Notes: generated from the letters alone by a model not told the origin. A stretch of DNA of 64,000 nucleotides from Progne subis subis (GCA_022316685.1 JAKJHU010001858.1:1-64000); one strand, 5' to 3'; shown: positions 1 to 11,347, counted from the stretch's first letter. Made by a program: numbers and translations.

Positions 1-1308
1 CAACTTAGAACAGTTCTTTCGTGGGTTTTAAACTGTCACAAAAACAACCGCCTGGAGAAACCTGCCTTTGTGACCCTCCCAGGAGCAGTTTCTTAAGCTG
101 CTTATGGGTCATGGGTCTTAGACTTTTGCATATTGGGGTGTCACTTTTTAAAGATTAATAACTCCAAAGCAAAAGATTTTTCACTTCAAGTTATAGAGAT
201 ATCACAAACACTTTTGCTTAAATCTACACACAAATTAAAACAATCATTTCCTCAAATGCATATCTCTCCTATGATTTAAAGGAATGACTTAAATATAGAG
301 TTCATTTCCATGGCTCAAGTAAGAATAGAACAACCAACTCTTCAACCCTCTGTCTTAATAGTCTTTTCACTCTTGCTACTGACTTCATCCTGTTGTTCTT
401 TATGTTCACTCTGTCTTTTCTTACTCTCTCAGAGAAGGGCTGAGCTCTGGAAGCTTTATGCTGCTAAGAAAGAGTTAAATTTACTTAGAGTCTTTGTTTT
501 TCTTTTTGTGGCTCCTGGTGTTAGATGTTTCAAGGCCGAGCTGATGAAGGAGGAAGAACTCACAGAAACATGAGAGATCGGAGCACCTAAGCAGTCTGAA
601 ATCACAGAAACCAGGCAGGATCATAAATGCCTTCTCAGCCCACCCTTCAGTGTAAATCAGAGTGGCTTCAGCCCAAGTAGTATCCATAGCTTTTATCAGG
701 GGCCCAGCAGAGATCTCTCTTTTTTTCCAAAGAAATCTGAAGAAAGTAGCTGTTAAAAATAGCAACTTCCCCTTCCTCCCCCTTCACCTGGGAGCCGATG
801 GAATCTGGCCGAGCTTCAGGCCAGTTCCCCCCCCAAAAAGGGGGGGGAGCAGCAGGCCCAGCTCGATGTTACTTGTCTCTCTCTGGCCAAAGGAAGAAAG
901 AAAGACCCCACCTACAGGAAATTAAGGAGTTTTATATGGTACTTCCCAAGTCGCAACTAACAATTTCAGTGGTCAGAATAGATGTCAATATTCTAACTAA
1001 CTCTCTGATAGGTCTTGACTTGGACAATTATTTTACATTCTTTTATAACTAAAAACTAAACTGTACTAACCCATGACAGGAAGCTATCTGTGCCTTGAGG
1101 CAGTCAGCAAGAGTTTGTTATAATGCCTGTGGAATGATGTATATTCCTCAAGTTGTTTTCTTAAAAGTACATTAATATTTCTTGCAGAACCTATCAAAAG
1201 AAAATGCAAAAATTGAATCCAAATTGTACCTGGTGTGAAACGTTGTCCAAACTTTTGCAAACCTGTAAGTAACTGAAAACAGAGCTTGTAAAAGCTGTTG
1301 TTGCTAGC
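1..1308. other. Unique sequence, no gene recognised
   Basis: AT-rich, non-repetitive DNA. The open frames are short, lack recognisable domains and look like chance frames. The only notable local structure is a perfect C8-A5-G8 hairpin at 827-847. It ends at the GCTAGC target duplication of the next LTR. Confidence 0.6.
827..847. repeat. C8-A5-G8 perfect hairpin
   Basis: Eight C, five A and eight G in a row form a perfect 8-bp GC stem with a 5-base loop. The surrounding sequence shows no LTR or promoter features that would explain it. Confidence 0.7.
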
Positions 1309-1710
1309 TGTTACCCTGGTTTTTCTGAGTTTTTTATTTAGCCTTTTGAATTTCATAATGGAGTCAGATCTTTTAGTTACTGTACAATATTAGAGCAGTT
1401 TTCTAACTTTCCCACAGATGTAACATTAAAAAATCCTTTGTTTTTCATTCTTTGTCCTTTGTTTGCATATTTCTAACCTGAAAAACAACTGTAACACAGT
1501 TGGTCTGGCCACTGAGGCTGAGGGATCGAAACCCCAAAAACCCAATCTTCTGCTAGACCCACAAATGTATAAAAAGTAAAGAATAAACAAAGAGGCTCTC
1601 TTCCTCTTCCTCCTCTCTCCGCTCTTGGAGCAGTGAGCTGGAATCGGAAGGACCTCTGCATTGCAAAGATACCTTGTCTACGCGTGATTGCTTTGTGTGT
1701 CTCGGTGACA
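1309..1710 (+). mobile_element. Solo LTR, family C (class II ERV)
   Basis: Begins TGTTACCC and ends GGTGACA. It is flanked by a perfect 6-bp target duplication GCTAGC (1303-1308 and 1711-1716). A TATA-like TATAAAAAG lies at 1568-1576 and AATAAA at 1582-1587, giving a short R region. It is clearly homologous to the LTRs of the minus-strand provirus at 4725-11737 and to the solo LTR at 22805-23190. The 6-bp duplication fits class II (alpha/beta-like) integrases. A solo LTR arises by recombination between the two LTRs of a provirus. Confidence 0.93.
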
Positions 1711-2538
1711 GCTAGCTTTGTAAATAACAGCTAATGCAAACAAAAACTGCTGCAATGTTTTTCGAAAGATACTCAAATTCTGCTTCTGCTTTAAGGGATT
1801 AGGAAAACACCTATGGTGAGAGGCACATTATCTCACATCTGTCTACTTCAAGCCTTCTTATGTCTTTCTCTGAAACATTTGGTATAGGCTATTGTCAAAA
1901 GAACATAAACTAATTTATATGTGCATGTGTTTTTTATAGCTCATTAGCAGGGGCTGGTATTTTTTTTCAGTGAATTTTTGGTGAATTGGTAATTTTTTTT
2001 TAGGTGAATCAAAACTAATGGTTTGTTGCAGCCCAGAACACTTGAAATATGTTCTTACCTTTAAAAAGATCTGCCCAAGTAACTGTTTTTATTTTTTTGT
2101 TTGGCAATTATTTGGCATCTGAAACAGTAACTGTTTTTTTTTTTTTTTTTTTTTTTTTTGAGATGACCTAAACCAGGAAAAAAATTGTCACAGCAAGGAG
2201 TTGCAAGACATTTTATTTTGAAAGAAATAGATTTATTTTTTTACTAAGACAAAATGGTTTGATTTTTCTCTTAAATATGCTTTAAATATGAAAAATGTAC
2301 TAGGAGGAAACTTTAGGAAATGTAATGTATTGCTGTTTGACTAAGTTCCTGAACTTTTTTCCTGCTGGAAAAGTTAATAGTGGGATAAAGTTGGTTTTGC
2401 CAGCATTTTGATTTTTCTGAAAACCTCTCAGGTTTAATTTTTGAATGTTACCTGGCCTTAAGCAGCAACCATTAGTGATGTACTTCGGCTGGATGGCCAT
2501 AAACCTTTTGTTATACTGAATTCAATCTGCTGAATAAA
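1711..2538. other. Unique AT-rich sequence, no gene
   Basis: No coding region recognised. It contains a 26-base T run at 2134-2159. It ends at the GGGTCT target duplication of the next LTR. Confidence 0.6.
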
Positions 2539-2544
2539 GGGTCT

Positions 2545-3239
2545 TGTAGTGGTGCAAGAGTTGTTTTATTAAGTTATTTTTGTAAGATTTATAAGTTATT
2601 TTTGTAATGGTTCAGTCCACTGTACCCCCCTGTGTTGTGTAATAGTTTCCCCCCTATGAGTTAGTTATATAACCAGACGTTATATGTCAATCATTCCTCC
2701 CCTGCACCTGTCCCTGTCAATGCCCCCTCTCTCCTCTTGGTCGCCCTGTCTATCACTTCGAGACCCTTCCCTGGATTCTGGAAAGATCCAGGAGAGGCGT
2801 CGAGTGATAGGCTGGTGCCCGGGGAATCCCCTCCTCCCCTCTCGTGATTCATTCCTTGTTCAGAAGTTGACACCCCCTGTTAACAGCCCCGTGTTCCCTG
2901 GTTGGCTGACCCGTTGTCACCACCCCTGGATCCTCCCCTGCTTATAAGTGGCCACAAGGCTTTGATCTGGGGTCTCTCTGGGCAGCAGTTGTCTGAGGCG
3001 GAGCGCCTTGCCGGACTCCCCTTAATAAACTACCTTTTACCCTGCTCAAAGAGAGTTGACCCTTTTTCTGTTGCCGCAGTCGTGACGCCATCAGATCCAC
3101 TCGCCTGTGTGAGGAACCAAAAACCCACTGGGAGGAGGTTACTCACCCAGCCTGTAACCCCAACTGATCCACGTTGCCGCAGTGCAGAACTGAGCTAGTC
3201 TGTGGTCAAAGCCTGCTAGGCGTGAGGGACACTGCGACA
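2545..3239 (+). mobile_element. Solo LTR, family D
   Basis: Starts TGTAGTGG and ends GCGACA, flanked by a perfect 6-bp duplication GGGTCT (2539-2544 and 3240-3245). It carries a TTATAAG box near 2942 and AATAAA at 3024-3029. It shares blocks with the LTR at 16989-17630, for example the start TGTAGTGGTG and internal CGTTATATGTCAATC and GAGTGATAGG. No internal ERV sequence of this family is in the window, so its class is not established; the 6-bp duplication suggests class II. Confidence 0.88.
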
Positions 3240-3245
3240 GGGTCT

Positions 3246-3361
3246 GATCACATGAGACACAAGGGGCAGCTTCAAGAGGTGGCTCTGCAGGTCAGGGTCC
3301 AGTTGTGTGGGTCAGTGCTAGAAACATCTGGAATTCCAAATGCCATTAATAGATAGGACTC
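3246..3361. other. Short unique spacer
   Basis: About 116 bp of unique DNA between the D LTR and the 3' LTR of the ERVL provirus. Nothing recognised. Confidence 0.5.
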
Positions 3362-3567
3362 TGTCTTGGTTTAGGGCAAATGAGTGAGATGGCAAATATA
3401 CAAAGTCTTTGCTGTGGGTTGCAGCTCAGCCCTTCTGGTCTCCTATCAGTTCCCCTGGAGCTGACAAAATGCCAAGGTCCAGGCCCCGGTGGGCCCCAGG
3501 TGGTGAGCTCCCGGTGCTCCTCTGGGTTTTTCAGTCTGGAGAAGGTTTAAACAGTCCTAAGAAAAAG

Positions 3568-3598
<31 letters not shown>

Positions 3599-3865
3599 AG
3601 TTCAGGAAACTTGTATGCCTCAGCTAGCTAAACTAACTAAAAGCAAAAAAATTTCTGTCCTGCTGCTGTCCATGCCTCAGCAGAACACACAGAGTTCTGG
3701 ATCAGGAATGCAGAGGAGTGAATGCTGCTTTTTTAAAACAAACTCTGCGACATTTCTTGCCCCCCCTTTGCTCCCAGAACCAGTCTTAAAGTCACAGAAC
3801 TCAATATACAGCACAAACAGAACAGACAATTGGGGAAACAAGCATAATAGAGTCAGCCTAAGACA
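3362..3865 (-). repeat. 3' LTR of the ERVL provirus (family E), internally deleted
   Basis: On the minus strand it starts TGTCTTAGGC and ends ACCAAGACA. Compared with the 5' LTR it lacks roughly 170-190 bp of the R/U5 side, between the block TTTAGGGCAAAT and the block GATGGCAAAT. The missing part would have held the polyadenylation region. It carries a 30-base A run (3568-3597) where related copies have only short A-rich tracts, so this run is expanded. Confidence 0.85.
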
Positions 3866-3881
3866 TTCCACCCCTTATCCC
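3866..3881 (-). promoter_or_regulatory. Polypurine tract of the ERVL provirus
   Basis: The minus-strand sequence GGGATAAGGGGTGGAA directly abuts the 3' LTR, which is the expected place and composition of the primer for plus-strand DNA synthesis. It also fixes the orientation of the element. Confidence 0.75.
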
Positions 3882-4261
3882 TATATCGTCAACTTATTAC
3901 CAAAACTAAATAAATTCTAACTCTACAGACACATACTTTATACATGCATATATATACAGTATACAGCTATATACAGACAATGGAAGTGAAATTCAGCAGT
4001 GACATTTACACATGGTTCTCATCCAACAATCAGATCTTCCTGAGGTACACATCGTGTTGTTCCATCTTTCTGCATTATCCACCATGTGCAATCTGGTCCC
4101 TGAGCAAAGACAATCCCACAGATGGGTTTGTCTGTACTTGAGGCAGAATTGATCCAAACTGTCTTCCTTAACAAACTTCTTACATGTACTACAAGAACTT
4201 TATCTCCATCTACTATATGTAGGAGCTTAGATTGGGTAAGGCCTGCTCTGTTGGTGGAACC
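3882..4261 (-). pseudogene. ERVL pol 3' end, decayed
   Basis: This lies between the integrase core fragment and the polypurine tract, where the integrase C-terminal domain of an ERVL pol belongs. Short stretches read as pol-like in shifting frames, but stops and indels prevent a continuous translation. The assignment rests mainly on position. Confidence 0.5.
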
Positions 4262-4724
4262 TCAGGGTTTTGAAAGATCCCTCACCCAGTCCTTTTGAGG
4301 TGTTTTTAACAGTCCATTGTATCTCTCCACTTTCCCCACAGCTGGTGCATGGTAGGGGATATGGTATACCCACGCAATGCCATGATCCCTAGTCCAGGTG
4401 TTGATGAGGCTGTTCTTGAAATGAGTCCCATTGTCTGACTTAATCCTCTCAGGGTTACCATGCCTCCTAAGAACTTGCATTTCAAGGCCTAAAATGGTGT
4501 TATGGGCCATAGTGTGAAGCAGAGGGTAGGTCTCCAGCCATGCTGTGGTGGCTTCTACCATTGTGAGTACATACTGCTTACCTTGGCATGTCTGGGGCAG
4601 TGTAATATAATCAATCTGCCAGGCTTCCCCATGCTTATATTTGGACCACCACCAACCACACAATAAGGGCTTCACCCACTTGGCTTGCCTGATCGCAGCA
4701 CATGTCTCACAGTCATGGATAACC
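4262..4724 (-). pseudogene. ERVL integrase fragment (pol)
   Basis: An open stretch of about 137 codons (4675-4262) with upstream homologous sequence to 4724. It contains integrase core features: QIDYITLPQ with the first catalytic Asp, then KSDNGTHF with the second Asp, then GKVERYNGLL with the catalytic Glu, so the D,D-35-E residues are present. Just upstream is a Cys-containing remnant of the HHCC zinc-binding domain. The style of the sequence is that of class III (ERVL) pol of birds. It is cut at 4724/4725 by the C provirus, and the preceding RT and RNase H parts of this element are absent from the window. Confidence 0.85.
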
Positions 4725-5116
4725 TGTCACTGAGACACGCAAAGCAGTCACACGGAGAGAGAGAGGTTTCACAGGGCAGAGGTTCCTCCGTTCCGACTCA
4801 AGGCTGAGAAAGGGCGGAGAGAGAGCCTCTGTTTATTGCTTACTTTTTATACATTTGTGGGTCTGGCCAAAGATTGGCTTTTTGGGGTTTCCACCCTTCA
4901 ACCTCAGTGGCCAGACCAGTTGTCAGTTACAATTGTTTTTAGGTTAGAAATATGCAAACAAAGGACAGAGAATGAAAAACAAAAGATTTGTTTATGTTAC
5001 ATATGTGGGAAAAAGGTAGAAAAGTGCTTCTAATATTCTACAGTAACTAAAAGATCTGACTCCATTTTTATGAAAATTCAAAAGGCTTTAAAAACCTCAG
5101 AAAAACCAGGGTAACA
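4725..5116 (-). repeat. 3' LTR of the C provirus
   Basis: Reads TGTTACCC to GTGACA on the minus strand, 392 bp. It is homologous over its full length to 11348-11737 and to the two solo C LTRs. Confidence 0.93.
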
Positions 5117-5131
5117 TCTCACCCCTTTAAC
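5117..5131 (-). promoter_or_regulatory. Polypurine tract of the C provirus
   Basis: The minus-strand run TTAAAGGGGTGAGA directly precedes the 3' LTR, as expected for the plus-strand primer. Confidence 0.75.
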
Positions 5132-5195
5132 TTTACAAAAAAAGAAAAACAGAAAAAGAAAAATGAACAAATTTACAAAAGGAATATATACAAAT

Positions 5196-7912
5196 TCAAT
5201 CACTATCTGTGGAGGAATCATCAGAGTGATCACTCGAGGATTCATCCACTTGGTGACTTTCAAGTTGATCATGGCTTCCACCTTGCCTGTCAGATGAATT
5301 CTGCCTCTGTGGTCGCAGGCCAGGACGGACACACTTTGAAGGTAGCCAGCCCGTCCCAGTGTCCATGGACACACACGCATACCCTCGCCCCATAGCGATA
5401 AGGTCATAGGGTCCTTCCCATTGCTTGGTGACTAAATTTCGGACCCGTACCTTCGCTCGAGGCTGTTGCTCACCGTCCGAAGCCTGCAACGAGAGATGAT
5501 GGTTCAAAATGACAGGATTATTTGAGTTCTGCGGCACCATAAGATGATTGATGGTGTACAAAGCCTTTGCCAACCGACTGTGTGGGGTTTCACCCTGCAT
5601 TCCCCATTTTTGTTTTTGAAGAACACACTTGAGTGTACCGTGATTGCATTCTACAATCGCCTGTCCCGTCGGAGAATGAGGGATGCCAAAGTTATGTGAC
5701 ACACCCCATGACTGTAGGAACTGCCGTACCTGCTGCGAGGCATAAGCAGGACCATTGTCGGTTTTCACAGCAGAAGGTATGCCAAGAACAGCAAAGGCCT
5801 GCCTCCAGTGGGCAATGACATCACGGGCTTTCTCTCCAGTGTGAGCAGAAGCCCACATCGCAGAGGAGAACGTGTCCACCGTGACATGCACATACTTGAG
5901 CCGGCCGAACTCGGCGACCTGGGTAACATCGGTCTGCCAAAGCTCCAAGGCTTTAAGGCCTCTGGGGTTAACCCCTGCCGGCAATGGTGCACCAAGGGCG
6001 TGACAGTTGTCACGCGACTCGACAATTTCACGAGCCTCAGTGGCCGTCAGTTGGAACTGGTTCTGCAGCGTATGCACATTTTGGTGGAAAAACCCATGCG
6101 ATGCCTTGGCCTGTGCGAGCACGTCAGGCTGAGGGGCTACCCACGCTGGGTTAGCCAACTTGTCAGCCCTTGCGTTACCTTCCGCTACAAATCCTGGCAA
6201 ATTAGTGTGACTCCGTACATGCAGAACATAATATGGATGAACTCTGGCCTGAATTGCACACCACAGGGCCTTCAGTAAATTAAACAAGGCAGGGTTACTG
6301 ACCTCCTTCAAAATTGAACAACCCAATCGCTGTGCGATGTCGGCAACATAGGCGGAGTCCGTGATCAAATTGAAAGGTTCCTGGGAAAATTTCTCAAATG
6401 CCAGGACAGTAGCCTTTAGTTCAACCAGTTGGGCTGACCCATCCTCATGGCCTTCCAAAACCTGCCACTCAGATCCATCCTGCCAAGTAACAATGGCTTT
6501 TCCTGTTTTGCCCGAACCGTCAGTGAAGACGGTGGGTCCTTGCACTGGCTCTTGGCTATTTTTGGGTCGTAGAGAAAATTGAGTATTTTCCGCCACTTGC
6601 AATAGCTTGTGGCTAGGCAGATGGTAAGTGATCTGCCCTGAAAAACCCTCGAGAGCACTTTGCAGCGAAACATTGTTCGCATAGCTCCAATCAAATTACT
6701 CCCTCTGAACCGGGAGTATGATCTTTGAGGGATCTGCACCCATCAATTGCAATCAGCGTTGCCGGCAATTGATTATCAAGCGCGCAATCAATTCAAACAG
6801 CACAGTCGCCGTCTTATGCAGCTGATGAGGCAGGAAGACCTATTCGAAGATGTGCAGATGATCAGTCCAATCATCATTCCATTGGCCGATGATACCTGTA
6901 GGATGTAAATCAGGAGTGGTAATGAACACAGTGACATCAATGGAAGGTTCAATGCGGTACACCTGGCAAGCCGAAACAGCCTGCTGAACCTCCTCCAGCA
7001 CTTTTTGTGCCTCAGGGGTTAATTCACGAGGTGACTTTAAATCAGTGTCCCCTTTCAACAATTCAAACAAGGGAGACAGTTGTGCTGTGGTCAGTCCCAA
7101 GTAAGGATGTAACCAAGTGATAACACCTACCAGCTTCTGAGCATCATTCAGTGTCTTCACCGATTGCACAAATTGCACCTCCTGGTGACGGATTGTCTGT
7201 TCCAAAATTTTGACCCCCAAATATTTCCAGGGGGGTTGTTGTTGTACCTTCTCTGGAGCTACCTGCAGTCCATGTGAATGCAGAGCATTCAACAATTGAG
7301 GCTGTATCCTCAGCAGCTCATCCTGGGTGGGCGCAGCCACCAAAATGTCATCCATATAATGATAGACGTGAGCATCAGGAAACTGCTTGCGAACTCCAGA
7401 CAAGGCACGGGCTACATACGATTGGCATAACACTGGGGAATTTCGCATTCCTTGAGGCAGAACTCTCCATTGATACCGCTGTGCAGGCTCTGCATTGTTT
7501 ATTGTTGGTACCGTGAAGGCAAATTTTGGTCTGTCATCGGGATGCAGAGGGATCGTAAAAAAACAATCCTTCAGATCCACAATGAGGACCGGCCAGTCCG
7601 CGGGAAGCATGGTAGGCGATGGCATGCCAGCCTGCAATGTCCCCATGCCTTCCATCACGGCATTGATCTTTCGGAGGTCTTGTAGCAACCTCCATTCCCC
7701 AGACTTCTTTTTGATACAAAAGACAGGAGTGTTCCAGGGACTGGTAGATGGTTCCAAATGCCCCTGATCCAACTGCTCCTGGACGAGTTCACGAAGGGCG
7801 ATTAGCTTTTCATGAGGGAGGGGCCACTAGTTCTCCCAGATGGGTCTGTCCACCAACCACCGTAAAGGAGGCATGGGACACTCTGCGCCCTTCATCACAG
7901 TGGCCCCAATCA
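5196..7912 (-). pseudogene. C provirus pol: RT, RNase H, integrase
   Basis: One reading frame holds the whole pol, with no frameshift but with four stops (TAG 7829-7827, TAG 6842-6840, a TGA near 6748 and a TAA near 6699). RT shows LPQGMRNSP and the catalytic YMDD (about 7370). RNase H shows FTDGSG, ELKA, TDSAYV and the final Asp in NARADKLA. Integrase shows HGFFHQN for the zinc-binding His pair, then WQTDVT, KTDNGP and a VEC-type catalytic Glu, so D,D,E is retained; one zinc-ligand Cys appears replaced by Arg (ESRDNC). The C-terminus is acidic and Ser/Asp-rich. Translation would begin through the -1 shift site at 7919-7913. Confidence 0.9.
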
Positions 7913-7919
7913 AAAATCC
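7913..7919 (-). promoter_or_regulatory. Candidate pro-pol -1 frameshift site
   Basis: On the minus strand G GAT TTT lies in the protease frame and is followed at once by TGA (7912-7910). Slippage by -1 enters the pol frame, which is open into RT apart from the later TAG. The heptamer is of the same type as the G GAT TTA class used at betaretroviral pro-pol junctions. The protease frame has already been closed upstream at 7939-7937 by a TAG, so the site is no longer reachable in this copy. Confidence 0.65.
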
Positions 7920-7936
7920 GTTCCAAATCACACCCC

Positions 7937-8706
7937 CTATGCGGCCAAAACATCCCTCCCCCAGAGGTTCTGAGGAATCTCAGTAACATGAGGCCAAATT
8001 ATGTCTGCCTGTCCCTCCGGGTTCGTGATGGCCATGGGATTCTGGTTCATGTAGCATTGCTTCGTTCCTCCTAAGTCCACAATCGATGTCTTTGCCAGGG
8101 TCAAAGGCCACTGCAGGGGCCAAACAGCCAGGGAGAGAATGCTCATGTCAGCCCCCATATGTAGGAGGCCACAAAGGTGAATCTCCAATGGCGTGGCACC
8201 AACCATGGACACGGTACACAGCGTCTCAGGGCAGTCTTTGGTCAGGACAGCAGTCCAACGCACCTGAGGTGGCCCTGTAGCGCCGAAGCCACCGTCACCT
8301 CGCGACCGGTCCTCGGTTCTGGAAACAGAAGACTTAAAAGGAACAAGTTGAGCAATTTGTGTGCCTTTTGGGATAGTCAGAGGGGGGGTGGGTGTGGAGA
8401 CCATTGCGTGAATCTGTCCCGAAAAATCCGCATCAATCAGTCCCAGGTTTACCATGATACCCTGAATGGTGGCACTAGATCTCCCCATCAAGAAAGCACT
8501 CATGCCATCACCCAAGGGAACAAAGGCATCCAGGGGAACCTTGTGTATCTTGTCCGAATCAATCACGACAGACTCGGCTGTGCAGGCATCAACACCTGCT
8601 GAACCGCGGGTGCTGGCTGCAAGCCTGCTGAGCAGATCTCCATTGGTTGGGGCTGAGGCAGAGACATTTGTGTCGGCACGCGTCTCGCCTTCGCGCTCCG
8701 CGTCGC
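7937..8706 (-). pseudogene. C provirus dUTPase-protease (pro)
   Basis: The frame opens at the gag shift site (8713-8707) and runs uninterrupted to a TAG at 7939-7937. The N-terminal part has dUTPase motifs: RGSAGVDA near 8600, then GLIDADFSGQI and KGTQIAQLV. The C-terminal half is the retroviral aspartic protease, with IHLCGLL leading to the active-site region and a WGRD motif near the end. The expected Asp-Thr-Gly triad reads HMG here (LLHMGADMS), so the catalytic Asp is lost. The tail beyond WGRDVLAA is cut by a TAG and a further TGA before the pro-pol shift site. dUTPase hydrolyses dUTP; protease would mature Gag and Pol. Confidence 0.85.
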
Positions 8707-8713
8707 GTTTCCC
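8707..8713 (-). promoter_or_regulatory. Gag-pro -1 frameshift site G GGA AAC
   Basis: On the minus strand the heptamer G GGA AAC sits exactly in the X XXY YYZ phase of the gag frame. After a -1 slip the dUTPase/protease frame is open for the whole overlap with gag (8706-8563). The same heptamer is used at gag-pro of type D betaretroviruses. The sequence just 3' is very GC-rich and could fold, with ACGCG and CGCGT blocks able to pair. Confidence 0.8.
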
Positions 8714-8909
8714 AAACTGCCCAACGACTGACCATTCACATGCACTGTTGCCTTACACTCATTCGCAGCGTGATTCAGTCTTCCACATCGTGCACAATAA
8801 AACAAGACAGCCGTAGACTTCTGTGCCTTTCTGCCCTGTTTCTTCCTGGTCCGAGCACCCCACTGCTGCTGTTGCACCCCCTGGGGAATGACCCAAGCAG
8901 TCTGCACAG

Positions 8910-9030
8910 CAGCAGCCACAGCCGGTTGCATGGCCGCAGGCACGGCCGGCTGGACCGCTGTAGTCACCATTGGTTGGACGATCGTAGCCACAGCTGGCTG
9001 CACAGCTGTAGGCATGGCAACCATCTGTTG
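8910..9030 (-). repeat. 24-bp minisatellite inside gag
   Basis: About five degenerate 8-residue units of the pattern x-x-V-Q-P-x-V-x (for example TAVQPAVA, TIVQPMVT, TAVQPAVP) lie just before the zinc knuckle. They form an imperfect 24-bp tandem repeat that keeps the gag frame. Confidence 0.8.
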
Positions 9031-11327
9031 GCTGGAAGGGGTCACCTTTGCACAGGCCCCAACCATGTCCAACATGGATGGTTCCCCGGGAAGCGCCTTA
9101 ATTATCCTCTTGCAAACAGCATTGCAGTTGCTCTGAGCAAGGGACTGAAGCATGAGCTTCCTTGTCACAGGACCACTCACCTCCTTCTCAACTGCAGCAG
9201 TCAGCCTTCCTGCAAAGCACAGGAAGGGCTCATCAACTCCCTGGACAATCGTTGCAAAGGACTGCTGTGGAGTAGCCAGCTGTAAGGTCTGAACCAGGGC
9301 TGCCATGCTTTTCTGCTGGCACTGCTCCTGGACCAAGGGCTCATAACCAGCCTGTCCTTCGGCCCTGGTATAATTGCCTGTTGCCATTAGCATATCAATA
9401 TTAACCATACGCCTTGGATCACCCGGACCCAGTGCCCTATTCCATTCCACTGTTCTGCCTGCCAACTGAGTCCATTTATTCTCAAAGAAGTCATATTCAA
9501 CTGGTGGGAAAAGGGCTCGAGCCAAGCTCCGAATGTCAAAGGGTGTCAAAAGACTGGCATTAAAACAACGGAGAACCTGTATCACCTCGATTGAGCCCAA
9601 ACCATATTTCCCGACTGCATCACGCAGTTCTGTCAAAGCCTGCCAAGCCAAGGGTTGATAGGTGTTATGAGTAGCACTCTGAAGGACAGGGAAGGCCTGA
9701 AGACCCTCAGATGAAGCAGCAGCACCTGCCTTATCCTGCCCTGTGGACCCCACAGGGTCAGAGGCAGGCACTTGGCTGGGGACTGGCTGAACATCAGACA
9801 CCGCAGGTCCAGCAGCAGAATCAGCATCCCCACTTAGTCCTTCAACCTTAGCCTTCACTTCCCCCCAGAACCACCAGCAGTCTCTTGGGCGTATGGTCAC
9901 CTGACAGGGGGGGAGCGTCCAGGCTGTGGACGAAGAGCCAACAGCATGGGGCTCCTTACTCCTGTTAAAGACCAGCCACATTCCGGCCATGTCCCTGTTT
10001 GCGCTGAACTTAGGCACCTCGGCGCCCGCGGTCACCGCAACGCTTGCAGCGGGAGGCGGGGGCGGGGCTGGACCAGCCACTGGCGCCAGGCCCGCCGCAT
10101 CCTCAGTGGGGCTGGAGCCCGCATCGGCCACCGGAGACCAGTCAGATGGCTCTGCGGCAGACACACATCCCGGCGCGGCTGTGGAGCTTGTGCTGCATTC
10201 AGGCAGAGACGGCGACCGCACCTCCGTCACTGGCAGGGTCGCGTCGGTCCCCGCCGGCAGCTCCTTAGAGCCGGCTGTACCAGAGTCCTTCCCTGCCCTG
10301 CAAAGTCTGTCCGCAGCCGCAGCCCCTGGGGCTGGCACGGGAAGCGGAGTGTCCAGAACCCCCCCAATAAGGGCCCCTGCGGGGGGGCAAAAGCTTGTAG
10401 GCACCGTCACCCCCGAGCGGGGTGGAGCTGTCAGCCCGCCCATAGGGGCGGCGTCCATTGGAGGACTGACGGGGACCCTACTTCCGGCAGCGTCCCCGCC
10501 CTGCACCGCTTCGGCAGGTGGCGCGGGGGCAGAAGTGGCCAACGCAGCCGCCTCCGGGCCCAGCCTGGTTGGGAGGGCGGGAGGCGCCACTCCACCCGAC
10601 TCCATCGGATAAGTAACGGTCGTACAGCAGAACGGACAGTGCACAGTGACCGAATCTCAGCCAAAAGACAGCGGGGTCCGCATTCCCGGGCTGCCCCCAC
10701 CCACCAACGCCGGAAAAGCATGGAGAGGAGGCGGCCCCGCCCCGCTCTGGCAGCTCCGCAGCACGGGGACAGGCGGGACCGGCCTCGGGCTCGGCGGGGC
10801 TCTGCCCCCCTGCTGCCCGAGATCAGCGCCGGAACCCGAGGGGGGGAAGCCACCCGGCACAGGAACAGGGGAGGGAGGGGAAGAGTCCACATCACAAAGG
10901 AGCTGAAGTTCGGACTCAGACAATACCTCTGGGTCTGACATAATGACCCCGCCCCCCTCCAGCTCCCCGTACTGCTTTGAAAGGGGCTGGTAGCCTGCGA
11001 GCTGGGGGGGGTCGGCCCCCACACAGATCTCTCAAATAACTTCCACTGCAGCAACAAACCTGCTATCTCCTCATCATAATCTATTTCAAGTATGTCCATC
11101 AAACGTTCCCCCAGGAGGAGCCATACCTGCCGACTGAGCACAGCATTTGGTGTGGGAAAGAACCCACGCTGTCTGCCCCACACGAACAGACTCTGAAGCC
11201 CCTCCCAAGAAATCTCAGCGTGTTTCCGCTCCAAGAGGTCTTCCCAAAGTCCCAATACTAGATCCTCCTGCATGATAAACAAAAAACAGGGAAAAATGGG
11301 GAAGGAAAACCTCACCAGACCGTTCCT

Positions 11328-11345
11328 CCACACTCAGGGTCACCA
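11328..11345 (-). promoter_or_regulatory. Primer binding site of the C provirus
   Basis: On the minus strand TGGTGACCCTGAGTGTGG begins 2 bases after the 5' LTR. Its first nine bases equal the tRNA-Trp-type PBS known from avian alpharetroviruses. The remainder differs, so the tRNA is not certain. Confidence 0.7.
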
Positions 11346-11347
11346 CT

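Larger units (their letters stand above)
8563..11273 (-). pseudogene. C provirus gag
   Basis: Starts at ATG 11273 (MQEDLVLGLW, matrix). The matrix frame shifts near 11030 into the main gag frame, which has one TGA at 10659-10657 and otherwise runs to TGA 8565-8563. The middle (about 10640-9990) is unusually rich in Ala, Pro, Gly and Ser and very GC-rich. Capsid follows (about 9700-9100), with a major-homology-like segment FATIVQGVDEPFLCFAGRL. A Val-Gln-Pro repeat precedes one CX2CX4HX4C zinc knuckle (CARCGRLNHAANEC) near 8800, the nucleocapsid. Gag would form the particle and bind genomic RNA. One frameshift plus one nonsense codon inactivate it. Confidence 0.88.

Noticed and set aside
5808..6278. 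156-codon plus-strand frame opposite integrase
   Set aside because: Antisense shadow of pol with no domain of its own.
9926..10938. Long plus-strand open frames opposite the C provirus gag
   Set aside because: They are antisense shadows of a very GC-rich coding segment where stops are rare on every frame.
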